Positions 25,503 through 34,197 of a DNA stretch of 64,000 bases are shown in pieces (within the stretch, counting starts at the first letter, position 1; every line of letters starts with the position of its first letter). A model generated the notes under the pieces. That model saw only the letters and a list, made by a program, of their open reading frames with translations, did no database searches and was not told the origin of the DNA. This stretch comes from Clostridium acidisoli DSM 12555 (GTDB taxonomy: Bacteria; Bacillota; Clostridia; Clostridiales; Clostridiaceae): NCBI RefSeq assembly GCF_900176305.1, contig NZ_FWXH01000014.1, forward strand, positions 20,067-84,066. Reading direction: 5' to 3'. The position numbers were made by a program, and so were the translations under genes.

Positions 25503-25620
25503 AATGAAAGTATTTTTATAGAATGCTAACCATGAGGAAAATCAACTTCTTCTGTTATTTTCATAATATCTTTGCTTAGCTGCTTTGTATTCGGCATTTT
25601 CGCTTATATCACCAAATGCA
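25501..25620 (-). pseudogene. Decayed partial copy of the GreA-like gene
   Basis: Bases 25501-25546 match 26581-26626 (end of the GreA-like gene) and 25547-25620 match 26866-26939 (its N-terminal third). The about 240 bp between are deleted. Both pieces are in the same orientation as the intact gene 1.1 kb away. No coding potential remains. Confidence 0.8.
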
Positions 25621-25677
25621 CTAATTCCAAGTGTTCCTACTACATGAGAAATCTTTCAAAATTGCCTAAAGACATAA

Positions 25678-25899
25678 ATGCTAGCATTAAATGAATATTT
25701 TTATTAACCTTTGGAGATACAATTACTAAGGAAGGTGAGTATAATGGAATATAAATCAGAAAAAGACAGAGAGAATAATAACAAAAGCAAAAGTCCTAAA
25801 CATCCCAATAGGATTACAACAGATCCCAAAACGAAGATGACATTAGAAAACATAAAAGAGGAAATAAAAAAATCAAGAACCTAACAGGGGTCTTTTTTA
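25678..25899 (+). repeat. Direct repeat copy B (222 bp)
   Basis: Partner of 17256-17477, same orientation. Contains the second 46-aa gene and its terminator-like end. Confidence 0.8.
25744..25884 (+). CDS. 46-aa charged peptide, copy B
   Basis: ATG at 25744 with ribosome site GGAAGGTGAG, better than in copy A. Starts MEYKSEKDREN, ends KKSRT. Differences from copy A are Asp11Asn, Asn17Ser, Ser28Pro and Thr44Ser plus silent changes. Its stop overlaps the stop of the convergent gene at 25881. The terminator stem is weakened here (AAGAACC/GGGTCTTTTTT). Function unknown. Confidence 0.6.
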   Translation: MEYKSEKDRENNNKSKSPKHPNRITTDPKTKMTLENIKEEIKKSRT

Positions 25900-26474
25900 T
25901 AACTTATGTTATCAATTAGTGAAATACACAAATTGTAGAGAGAATTAAATTCATCCATATCATTTATCACACCGTTATATTCTATGTATAATTGCTTCTT
26001 GTTTTTTCTTGCCAAGGTCTTAAGTTCTATACAAAATAAATCTATTTTATTAATATCTTTAATTATATTATCTTTTAGAAGATTAATAATAGTATTTTCT
26101 TCATTACTTACTACTATATATTTATCTGTAATGTTGTTTTTTATATTTATACGTTTCATCTTATTAAAAAATACAAATGGAGTATATATACTATTTTTAA
26201 TTCTAATTTTAAATTTAAAATTAGAATTTGAATTGAGATTAATTATTATGCGGGTATTTATTCCACGTTCATCATTTGCTCTTCTAAATGTATCGAAAAT
26301 TATATCTAAAGAATTGTACTTAAAACATAGGGAAGTTGGTTTAATGATATTACCTTGAATATACTTACCATTGTTTTTTTTAGCAATCTCAATCCATACG
26401 TTTGAATTTGTCCATCCAAACAAATCTGTGAATTTAAGAAATAAATCTGTAAATTTAGCAAAAACATTAACCAT
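25881..26474 (-). CDS. Unrecognised 197-aa protein
   Basis: ATG at 26474 is preceded by AAGGAG at the right distance; an upstream in-frame TTG at 26522 has none. Notable parts: FGWTNSNVWIEIAKKNNG near the start, NERGINTRIIINLNS in the middle, and a Lys/Asn-rich remainder. It is predicted soluble alpha/beta with no signal peptide. Family not recognised. It is convergent with and overlaps the 46-aa gene by 4 bp. Confidence 0.55.
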   Translation of the reverse strand: MVNVFAKFTDLFLKFTDLFGWTNSNVWIEIAKKNNGKYIQGNIIKPTSLCFKYNSLDIIFDTFRRANDERGINTRIIINLNSNSNFKFKIRIKNSIYTPFVFFNKMKRINIKNNITDKYIVVSNEENTIINLLKDNIIKDINKIDLFCIELKTLARKNKKQLYIEYNGVINDMDEFNSLYNLCISLIDNISYKKDPC

Positions 26475-26578
26475 ACTATTAAACTCCTTTTTACTTTTCT
26501 TAACATATATTTTTTCAAACAAAAGTATATTAAAATGTAATAAATGAGGTGTAACCGCTGTTGTTAGCCATTGAGTTT

Positions 26579-27037
26579 TTATAATGAAAGTATTTCTATA
26601 GAATGAGAACCATCAGGAAAATCAACGTTTACAATATCACCAATAGATTTACCAATGATGGCTTTTCCTAAAGGAGAATCAATGCTGATAATATTTTCAA
26701 TGGGATTTGCGTTAAGTACAGTTTCAAGGGTAAGTTCATCAATTTCATTACTATCTAAAAATTTGATTTTAACCTTACTTCCTATGCTAACCTTATCTTT
26801 ATGAATAACAGCTTCTACTACAGTAGACGATTTTATCATACGTTTTAAGTAGCCTATTCTTCTGTTGTTTTCATAATATCTTTGCTTAGCTGCTTTGTAT
26901 TCGGCATTTTCGCTTCTATCACCAAATGCAGCAGCTACCATTTTTTCTCTTGCAATTTCAAAACGCAAGGTAGTATTTCTATAATCCATTTCTTCCTTTA
27001 ATTTTTTTATGTCTTCTTGGGTTAACTGGTTATTCAT
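26579..27037 (-). CDS. GreA/GreB-type transcript cleavage factor
   Basis: 152 aa, ATG 27037 after GGAGGT. N-terminal coiled coil with tip GDRSENAEY carrying Asp40 and Glu43, the acidic pair that coordinates Mg in the polymerase secondary channel. C-terminal FKBP-like domain with SPLGKAIIGKSIGDIV. In the family this rescues backtracked RNA polymerase. Main GreA of clostridia is near lysS, so this is probably a second paralogue. A broken partial copy lies at 25501-25620. Confidence 0.88.
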   Translation of the reverse strand: MNNQLTQEDIKKLKEEMDYRNTTLRFEIAREKMVAAAFGDRSENAEYKAAKQRYYENNRRIGYLKRMIKSSTVVEAVIHKDKVSIGSKVKIKFLDSNEIDELTLETVLNANPIENIISIDSPLGKAIIGKSIGDIVNVDFPDGSHSIEILSL

Positions 27038-27141
27038 AAAAAACCTCCGTAGCTTTTTGTTATATCATTAATATTAATATATATTTTACCACTTTAAGGA
27101 ATGTAAGATAGGTAAACTTTAGAAAAAATTTTTACTAAAAT

Positions 27142-27174
27142 AATAACATGCTAACATTGTGTCAGCATGTTATT
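27142..27174. terminator. Terminator of DUF975 gene
   Basis: Perfect 11-bp stem AATAACATGCT / AGCATGTTATT with T-rich flanks on both strands. Confidence 0.7.
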
Positions 27175-27215
27175 ATTTAATGAATGAAAATAGGATTAAA
27201 ATTAAAAATGCAGTA

Positions 27216-27941
27216 TTATTCTGCTGCTAAAGTAATATTATTTTCTCTTATTTCTTTTAACTTGTAATAAAAATTAATATTGGAAAGCTCAATGTATGGA
27301 AGTACATAAAATATTGGTATTATTAAAATACACAATAGAGCCCACCCTATAAAGCTAAGATTTAATAAAAATAATTTTAATGTGTAACCTTTTGATAAGC
27401 CAAAGCTTTTTTTCATAGAATAGATTATTCCACTTGTTTTTTCTTCGGCAAATATTATACAAGTAAAGCTTAATCTTAAAGATACATAAATAGTTGCAAT
27501 ATATACAATTAATCCAATTAGTATCAATATAAGTATAACAGCTGGATTTGTGTTATATTTTAAGACTATTATAAAACATATACCAAAAATGATTGCATAT
27601 ATAACACCCAAAATTAGTCCTAAAAGCAAACGGAAGCCAATCACCTTTAAAAATGAGTCGAATCCAGAAAACAATAAGGATAGTTTGGTATCTTTATCTC
27701 TATCAGAAAAACTTATAAAATATCTATAATTTCCTACTAACAAAGCAGAAGTAACAATGATACTTAAAATTAAACCTATAATTGCTCCGGGAAATTTTCC
27801 AATAGAGATTTGAAGGAAATAATTAATTAATTGTGGAATTATAGAAGCCAATAAAAGATAAACCAAAATTGATCCTGCTGCTTTTAACTTCCTGTTTTTT
27901 AAACTTGCTTTTGCATCTGATTTTACTTGACCAATGTGCAT
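27216..27941 (-). CDS. DUF975 family membrane protein
   Basis: 241 aa, ATG after AGGAGGA. Opening IGQVKSDAKASLKNRKLKAA and about six membrane helices are typical of DUF975 integral membrane proteins. The pair FSDRDKDTKLSLLFSGFDSF and the RLSFTCIIFAEEK segment are family features. Function unknown. Single gene with its own terminator. Confidence 0.85.
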   Translation of the reverse strand: MHIGQVKSDAKASLKNRKLKAAGSILVYLLLASIIPQLINYFLQISIGKFPGAIIGLILSIIVTSALLVGNYRYFISFSDRDKDTKLSLLFSGFDSFLKVIGFRLLLGLILGVIYAIIFGICFIIVLKYNTNPAVILILILIGLIVYIATIYVSLRLSFTCIIFAEEKTSGIIYSMKKSFGLSKGYTLKLFLLNLSFIGWALLCILIIPIFYVLPYIELSNINFYYKLKEIRENNITLAAE

Positions 27942-28157
27942 AAATGTCCTCCTAATTTTAAATAAAAAAATTGCGATTTATAAAATAAATAATTCCTATT
28001 TTCTGATATATTTTAACATGATTTGACAACATAATCAATAATTTAACTTGATTTCTAATTTTAGTAAGGATTTAATTTGATTTACGCTATTTTTTTAATC
28101 TGCAATAAGAGTGAAATATAAGCATATAATTATAAAAACACAGGATGCAAATAAAAC

Positions 28158-29330
28158 TTATCCAATAAAATGATCATAAATAAATATGGACATGGAAAAG
28201 CGCATTTTAGAATAATAACTTTCAAAGTCAATCTTGCATATTTCACTTATTTTGTTTAGTCTATTTTTTAAAGTATGTCTATGTATAAATAATTTACTGC
28301 AAGTTTCAGCAATACTACACTCGTTAATCAAATATAGCTTAAGTGTTTCAAAGTATGAGGTTTTATGTAGGAGATCATAATCAAGTACAGGTTTTAAGGT
28401 ATCATATGCAAATTTAATAGATAAATCGCTATGATGAAGGATATCAAACATTTTAAATAACTCTATGTCTTCAAAAGAACAAATTCCTTTTTTAGTTCCA
28501 AGCTTTTTTAAAATTTGTTGGCTAGCTAAGGCATCGTTAAATGAGGAAATTAGGTCTTTAAGACTATTTAAAACACTTGTACCAATTAAAAAGGTCATGT
28601 TGAATTCAGTTGTTAAACTTTTAAGTATTTTTGAAAGATCAAAGTATACATTTTGAACATTTAAACCATTCTCTAAGGAGACTATATATAAGATTTTTTT
28701 ACCACACCACTCTAGTTTTGTTTCGCTATGAATTCCAGAAAAATAGGAATTTATTTTGTCTACTGCTTTTAAAACAACATCATTTGTTATGATATTGTTA
28801 TCAGAAGAAATAGACAGCAAAAAAAGATGTAGGGGATAAAGTGATTCGGAAGTTAACAGTTTATTGGTGTTGCTAGAATTATCAATTAAAACGGTTTCTA
28901 ATTTGTTTTTTAGATTTATAAAATCGGAATCGCTGCTTAAATTAAACTGCAAGTTTATATTATCAATTAAAGTACGAGTTATATATGAAAAAGTCAGGTT
29001 TTGCGGTAAATCAATTACAGGAAAATTGTATTTATCTGCGGTTTCAATAATGTATTTTGGAATTTCAGATATATAATAACCTGTTTGTATGGCAAGGCCC
29101 GCAAGGCCTTTTGCTTTAAGTCTTAGGATTATGTCCTTATAAAGCTTTTCGTTGTCTATTTGGTAGCCAGTTGTAATTAAAAGTTCTCCTTTTTGTAGGG
29201 AGTCCAAGGCATCTAAAATTTCCATTAAGTTTATCCATAATATTTCACTGTTATCTCCAGCTTTACCAGCGGCAATTGTAGCACCTTCAAGTAAATTGTA
29301 ATCTATAATATTTCTAACTAGAAAAGCCAA
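28158..29330 (-). CDS. PucR-family regulator, last gene of lysine operon
   Basis: 390 aa. N-terminal PucR-type sensing domain (WINLMEILDALDSLQKGELLITTGYQI and LAIQTGYYISEIP), central GGDEF-like region, and C-terminal PucR helix-turn-helix (LINECSIAETCSKLFIHRHTLKNRLNKI, about 335-365). It starts 23 bp after kamE, on the same strand, so it probably shares the transcript. PucR proteins activate purine, amino-acid or amine catabolism genes, so it is a good candidate for the lysine-responsive regulator of this operon. Ligand is not known. Confidence 0.82.
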   Translation of the reverse strand: MAFLVRNIIDYNLLEGATIAAGKAGDNSEILWINLMEILDALDSLQKGELLITTGYQIDNEKLYKDIILRLKAKGLAGLAIQTGYYISEIPKYIIETADKYNFPVIDLPQNLTFSYITRTLIDNINLQFNLSSDSDFINLKNKLETVLIDNSSNTNKLLTSESLYPLHLFLLSISSDNNIITNDVVLKAVDKINSYFSGIHSETKLEWCGKKILYIVSLENGLNVQNVYFDLSKILKSLTTEFNMTFLIGTSVLNSLKDLISSFNDALASQQILKKLGTKKGICSFEDIELFKMFDILHHSDLSIKFAYDTLKPVLDYDLLHKTSYFETLKLYLINECSIAETCSKLFIHRHTLKNRLNKISEICKIDFESYYSKMRFSMSIFIYDHFIG

Positions 29331-29353
29331 GGTAGCACCCCCATAAAATTTAA

Positions 29354-30136
29354 TTATTGTCTGTTTACCATCTCTGTTACTGCAAAAGTAGCCACATCAT
29401 CTGCAAACTTTCCAGGACCAAAGCCAATGTCATAACCAAGTTCTTTTGCAAGTTTTTGAGTTATTCTTGCACCACCACATATGAGTATGAATTTATCTCT
29501 TAAACCCTCTGCTTCAAGAAGTTCTACTAAATTTATCAAGTTTTTAATGTGAACATCTTTTTGAGTTACGGTTTGAGAAACTAAAAGCACATCTGCATTT
29601 AATTCAACAGCTTTTTTAATGAAGTCCTCATTTTCAACCTGACTTCCAAGATTGTAAGCTTCAATCATATCATAACGTTCAAGTCCATAATGACCAGCAT
29701 AACCTTTCATGTTCATTATTGCATCTATGCCAACAGTATGTGCATCGGTTCCTGTGCTGGCACCAACAATAATGACTTTTCTTTTTATATTATTTCTAAT
29801 GTATTCATCTGTTTCATCCATGGTCATAGTGTTAACATCTACTGTTTTAATATTTATTGAATTGTAATCTACACTATGTTTAAGATTACCGTATATAACG
29901 TAAAATGTGAAGTCTTTATCTAATTTTTTGTGGCAAACCACATCAGGAGATGTGAGTCCCATTTTTTCAGCTAAAATTCTAGCAGCTTCAGTAGATTTTT
30001 CCGAATCTTCAAGAGGAAGTGTGAAGCTAACTTGCATTTTTCCATCATTCATAGTATCGCCATAAGGTCTAACATTCTTTAAATCAAGTGTTTTATCAAA
30101 TTCTTTTTTTTCAAGAGAATACAATCCGCCACTCAT
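29354..30136 (-). CDS. kamE: Lysine 5,6-aminomutase beta subunit
   Basis: 260 aa. Cobalamin-binding Rossmann domain with DAHTVG (Asp131-Gly136; His133 is the lower cobalt ligand) and Lys144 in NMKGYAGHYG, the lysine that holds PLP between turnovers in the characterised enzyme. With KamD it moves the terminal amino group of beta-lysine (or D-lysine) from C6 to C5 using adenosylcobalamin. Ribosome site is present and the gene follows kamD by 19 bp. Confidence 0.96.
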   Translation of the reverse strand: MSGGLYSLEKKEFDKTLDLKNVRPYGDTMNDGKMQVSFTLPLEDSEKSTEAARILAEKMGLTSPDVVCHKKLDKDFTFYVIYGNLKHSVDYNSINIKTVDVNTMTMDETDEYIRNNIKRKVIIVGASTGTDAHTVGIDAIMNMKGYAGHYGLERYDMIEAYNLGSQVENEDFIKKAVELNADVLLVSQTVTQKDVHIKNLINLVELLEAEGLRDKFILICGGARITQKLAKELGYDIGFGPGKFADDVATFAVTEMVNRQ

Positions 30137-30155
30137 AACAACCGTCCTTTCTATT

Positions 30156-31700
30156 TTATAACATTAATTGCAAAAAAGGATTAAAGTAATCAGTATCTTT
30201 TACAATTACTCCATCAAGACCTTTTCCCATATCCCTTGATCTTTTAATTCCTGCAAAAGCACCTTTTTCAAGAGTATTAAATAGGCCGTCAGATTCTATT
30301 GTTTTTAAAAGTTCGTAGGATTTTTTTAGTACAAAATCCGCTCTTGTTTGAATCATTCCATCTTTTTTAAATTCTATTTCATCCCCTAAATTTTTCATGG
30401 AATTAAAAACATAACTTGCATTTTCAATAGAAAGCGCTCTATCTGACATAAATGGGGTATGGATTGCTTCTGTAAGCATACCTAAAAGGTGAATTTTTTG
30501 GTCTGTCATTATTGTAACCATGTTAAATAATGCATCTTGAACCTGACCTTTAAAGATGTTTCCCGTCATGTATTTTGTAGGTGGCATATATTTTAGTGGA
30601 GCGCTGCTAAAGATTTCGCGTGCCATTTGAGCTTGAGACAGCTCATAAACAAAGGCATTTTCCATATCTGGGTCCATTTCAAATGCATGACCAAGTCCCA
30701 TTTGTTCTTCTTTAAGTCCAGCCATTAGGGCAAACTGCTCATTTATAAACTGAGAGGCAAGGACGGTGTGAGCTTCTTCAAAGGCATCAGAAGTAGTTAG
30801 ATAATTGTCTTCACCTGTATTTATAATTACACCAGCATAGCCGTTTATTACCCTTGAAAAATATTGGTCAATCAGGGTTCTTTTCATATTTATATCTCTA
30901 AAAAGTATGCCGTAAAGTGCATCATTAAGCATGACGTCAAGTCTTTCAAGAGCACCCATGGCAGCAATTTCAGGCATGCATAAACCAGAACAATAATTGC
31001 ATAATCTTATATATCTTTTAAGTTCATGACCTACATCATCAAGTGCCTTTCGCATAAGTTTAAAATTTTCTTGTGTTGCATAGGTTCCACCAAAACCTTC
31101 AGTGGTGGCACCATAGGGAACAAAATCAAGTAGGCTTTGTCCTGTGGTTCTTATTACGGCAATGATATCTGCACCTTGTTTTGCAGCTGCAACTGCTTGA
31201 ATTATATCTTCATATATGTTTCCAGTTGCAACTATTACGTATAAATAAGGACCAGTTTTATCACCATAAAGTGCTAATGTTTTATCTCTAGCTTCTTTGT
31301 TTGCATTTATTATTTTTAGTGAATCTTCAGCTACTTTTATGGAAAGATTCATGATTTCTAATTCATCATGTTGGCTAAGTTCAGTAAGATCCAATTTGCC
31401 AAGTGAAATTTGCATTGCTATTTCCTGAGGTGACAGTCCTGTGCAAAGCATGGCATTACTTATATAATAAGCAATACCTTTTGAGAGGCAATTTTTATTA
31501 AGTACGTTATCTACAACAATGTTTGGTAGAGGAACGCCTTCTTCAGTGGCTCCATCAATACCAAATAACCTGCAAATTGTTCTTTCAACCGAAACTGTTG
31601 TGTGTTTGTCTATGAAGTTTTGAACCTCTAAAGATATATTATGAGCACAAGTTCTCGCTTTATTTACTATTTCAAAATCAAGATTTAGTTTGCTTTCCAT
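30156..31700 (-). CDS. kamD: Lysine 5,6-aminomutase alpha subunit
   Basis: 514 aa, usual length. TIM-barrel subunit that binds PLP and the lysine substrate. Recognisable segments: RTCAHNISLEVQNFIDKHTT, GATEEGVPLPN, GADIIAVIRTTGQSLLDFVP, YCSGLCMPEIAAMGALERLD, and LGMLTEAIHTPFMSDR. Start ATG 31700 has AGGGAGG. It is 2 bp from the kamC stop. Confidence 0.96.
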   Translation of the reverse strand: MESKLNLDFEIVNKARTCAHNISLEVQNFIDKHTTVSVERTICRLFGIDGATEEGVPLPNIVVDNVLNKNCLSKGIAYYISNAMLCTGLSPQEIAMQISLGKLDLTELSQHDELEIMNLSIKVAEDSLKIINANKEARDKTLALYGDKTGPYLYVIVATGNIYEDIIQAVAAAKQGADIIAVIRTTGQSLLDFVPYGATTEGFGGTYATQENFKLMRKALDDVGHELKRYIRLCNYCSGLCMPEIAAMGALERLDVMLNDALYGILFRDINMKRTLIDQYFSRVINGYAGVIINTGEDNYLTTSDAFEEAHTVLASQFINEQFALMAGLKEEQMGLGHAFEMDPDMENAFVYELSQAQMAREIFSSAPLKYMPPTKYMTGNIFKGQVQDALFNMVTIMTDQKIHLLGMLTEAIHTPFMSDRALSIENASYVFNSMKNLGDEIEFKKDGMIQTRADFVLKKSYELLKTIESDGLFNTLEKGAFAGIKRSRDMGKGLDGVIVKDTDYFNPFLQLML

Positions 31701-31702
31701 GT

Positions 31703-33157
31703 TTAAACCTCCCTGTATAATTCATCAGCAATTTTTATAATTTTTTCGTCTAACCCCATAAGTGAACATATGTTAAGAGCATCTTTTGGTATAGGGGCAT
31801 CTTTAGCTACTTCTTCTAAAGTATAATCCATAAGATTATTTATAAGTTCAAGGTAATTTTTTTCTGTGTTAAAGGAATTTTTTATAGCTTTAAAATCAAC
31901 AGCTTTTAAACCTTTTACTTGATAATGTTGTTTTGCTAGATTGCAAACTCCGTTATAGTGTGTTGACAGTATTGATATTGAAGAAAATTTGTTTAAGTAA
32001 CATACCAAAGCTTTTGTTAAGTTACTTCCTTCAATTGGATTTGTACCTCTTGCAAATTCGTCAATGAGTAGAAGACCATCTTCATTAGCTAGTCTTTCAA
32101 GTATTTCTTTTAGCTTTGTTATTTCAGCACCAAAGCTACTAAGGCCTGTTTCAAGAGAACTAGTATCTTCATATAAAAAACTTATGAAATTTAATGGCTT
32201 AAACTCAAAGGTATCTGCAAAGCAAAAGAAGCCTAGAGAGGCCATTATGTAATTAAGAGCAACTATGCTTAAAATTACAGTTTTGCCACCCATATTAGCA
32301 CCTGTAATTACAGTACTGCCAGTAGAAACATCAATGGAAATTGGGTAGAAAACTCCATGACGTTTTATAACTTCTGCTTTTATAATTGGGTGTATACCAT
32401 TTTTCATTACTATTTTTTTTTCAGTTAATATAAGTGGATGACACATATTATAATCTGATGCAAGTTTTGCTTTTGCAAAAATAAGATCTAACTTACCAAT
32501 ATTTGAAGTAAAAAACAATAATTCCTCTGCATATTTTGAAATTTCAGAGGAAAGCATTTTTCTAACTTTAAATTCTTCGGATTTTTCTTCATTTATCAAA
32601 TAAGCTCTTCTTTTAAAAAAATCTTTTTGCTTTTCTAAATCTTTTTCTTTAAAGAGAATTTTGTCCAGTTCACTTTTGTTTAGACGTATTTCAGAAAGTT
32701 TTTGTGAATATTCATTATAAATATAGAAACTTTCAGTTTTGTTATGCATTGGGTTAAGTAATTTATAAATGTTTTTAAAATCTAAAAGTGTTATGTCATG
32801 AAGCTTAAAGTCACAGGAGTCATACATATTTTTTAAATCAAAGGATGTAATGACAAAACTTTTAATTTCGTAAAGTTCTACTTCATCTAGGATTTCACCC
32901 GCCTTACATCTTGTAAAGGTATTTCTGATATCTCTAAATCTAGATAATAAATGTGTAAAATCAGAAAAAAATTGTTCATCTTTAATTTTTGAAATACACT
33001 TTTCTATATTATTATATTCAGCTTCTAGGCTTTTTTTGTCTATAAGCTGCTTTGTATTATATATTAAAGGTTTACTGAAAACAGTAGAAAGCTGGAGAGT
33101 AGCTATTACTTTTAAAAATCCAACTTTTTCTAAAATTTTCTTATCCGAATTAATCAT
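31703..33157 (-). CDS. kamC: KamC, MutS-like ATPase of aminomutase reactivation
   Basis: 484 aa. C-terminal MutS-family ATPase with Walker A TGANMGGKT (285-293), Walker B LLLIDEFARGTNP (363-375) and STHYNG. The N-terminal half is helical lever/clamp-like and lacks mismatch-recognition and connector domains, so it is not a repair MutS. In lysine-fermentation clusters the kamB-kamC pair is annotated as a reactivase of the B12 enzyme KamDE, whose cofactor is damaged during catalysis. It sits between kamB and kamD as in other lysine fermenters. Confidence 0.85.
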   Translation of the reverse strand: MINSDKKILEKVGFLKVIATLQLSTVFSKPLIYNTKQLIDKKSLEAEYNNIEKCISKIKDEQFFSDFTHLLSRFRDIRNTFTRCKAGEILDEVELYEIKSFVITSFDLKNMYDSCDFKLHDITLLDFKNIYKLLNPMHNKTESFYIYNEYSQKLSEIRLNKSELDKILFKEKDLEKQKDFFKRRAYLINEEKSEEFKVRKMLSSEISKYAEELLFFTSNIGKLDLIFAKAKLASDYNMCHPLILTEKKIVMKNGIHPIIKAEVIKRHGVFYPISIDVSTGSTVITGANMGGKTVILSIVALNYIMASLGFFCFADTFEFKPLNFISFLYEDTSSLETGLSSFGAEITKLKEILERLANEDGLLLIDEFARGTNPIEGSNLTKALVCYLNKFSSISILSTHYNGVCNLAKQHYQVKGLKAVDFKAIKNSFNTEKNYLELINNLMDYTLEEVAKDAPIPKDALNICSLMGLDEKIIKIADELYREV

Positions 33158-33168
33158 AAAATCACATC

Positions 33169-34197
33169 CTATTCACAAACATTGAAAATAGGGATAGCTA
33201 TTTCCTTTTCTAGTTTTGATTTAAGTTCAGTGTAATCTAAGCAGTAGCCAGAGGTAGCTTTTGGATTCACACTTATACCAATTATATTCATCCTATTTAT
33301 TACTTTAAAAGAGCCACCTTTAGCTTGGAATCTAAGATAAATTTCTCTGCTAAAAAATAACTTTGTACTATCTTCTATAATAAAAACTATTTTACTTAAG
33401 GTATACTTAGAATTTAAAATGCCTTCAATAAGTGAATTTGTAAGGGTACCCCTAATAAAAATATATTTTAACTTGTCATTAAAATTAGAAATAATTTCTT
33501 CTGAGGCACCAATAACAGTTTTTAAGGAACTCTTCAGTATTTTGTCTTCATATATAAAAGCAAGTTTACATTCTGTCATGACCTTATTATAAAGGTTACT
33601 AACTTCATTCTCAGCTTCTAATATAGAAAAAAAGGATACTATTTTTAAAGTTTCACATGCAAGAGTATTTATATTCTCAGAGTAGGCGGCACCAATACAT
33701 AATATTAAAGCTTCTGTAATAAGTGGATCAGCAAAAGTTTTTCTTGAGAGGGCACCATCAACTATGCTTAAGTTTACTCCATAATTTTCCATAGAGTTTA
33801 TTGCAGCTTTTATTCCGCTTTTTGTTGATGGACCAGATATCTCTGCAAAACCAGAAGTTACACTTTTAGCAATTACAATTTTTCCAAGAGGTGTGTTTAT
33901 ATCTAATACGTGAAGTATTTCAAAAGTAGCATCACTCATAAGAAGACTATTTTTTGCAGTGGCAACTAGTGTACCTACACCTATATAAATTTTAGGCTTA
34001 GAAGTTCCGTGTACAAGGTCCTTTTCTTCGCCATCTCTTCCTATGGAAGTTATTCCAATAGTTTTATTTACTACATTATTTAAAATAAAATTTAGGGTAG
34101 TGGTTTTACCTGTATTTTTTTCAAGACCTATAATAGATAAAGTTTTGTATTTACACACATTATTAATAAAATGATTTAATGACTTAGATATTTTCAT
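33169..34197 (-). CDS. kamB: KamB, P-loop partner of KamC
   Basis: 342 aa. P-loop GLEKNTGKTT (24-33), then a switch-like stretch TSIGRDGEEKD and GVGTLVATAKNS. Its start overlaps the kamA stop by 4 bp, so translation is coupled. Known only from lysine 5,6-aminomutase clusters, where it is proposed to act with KamC in mutase reactivation. Assignment rests on position and the GKT motif. Confidence 0.82.
   Translation of the reverse strand: MKISKSLNHFINNVCKYKTLSIIGLEKNTGKTTTLNFILNNVVNKTIGITSIGRDGEEKDLVHGTSKPKIYIGVGTLVATAKNSLLMSDATFEILHVLDINTPLGKIVIAKSVTSGFAEISGPSTKSGIKAAINSMENYGVNLSIVDGALSRKTFADPLITEALILCIGAAYSENINTLACETLKIVSFFSILEAENEVSNLYNKVMTECKLAFIYEDKILKSSLKTVIGASEEIISNFNDKLKYIFIRGTLTNSLIEGILNSKYTLSKIVFIIEDSTKLFFSREIYLRFQAKGGSFKVINRMNIIGISVNPKATSGYCLDYTELKSKLEKEIAIPIFNVCE

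Noticed and set aside
31703..33157. DNA mismatch-repair MutS2
   Set aside because: Lacks the Smr nuclease and mismatch domains and sits inside the kam operon, where KamC is expected.
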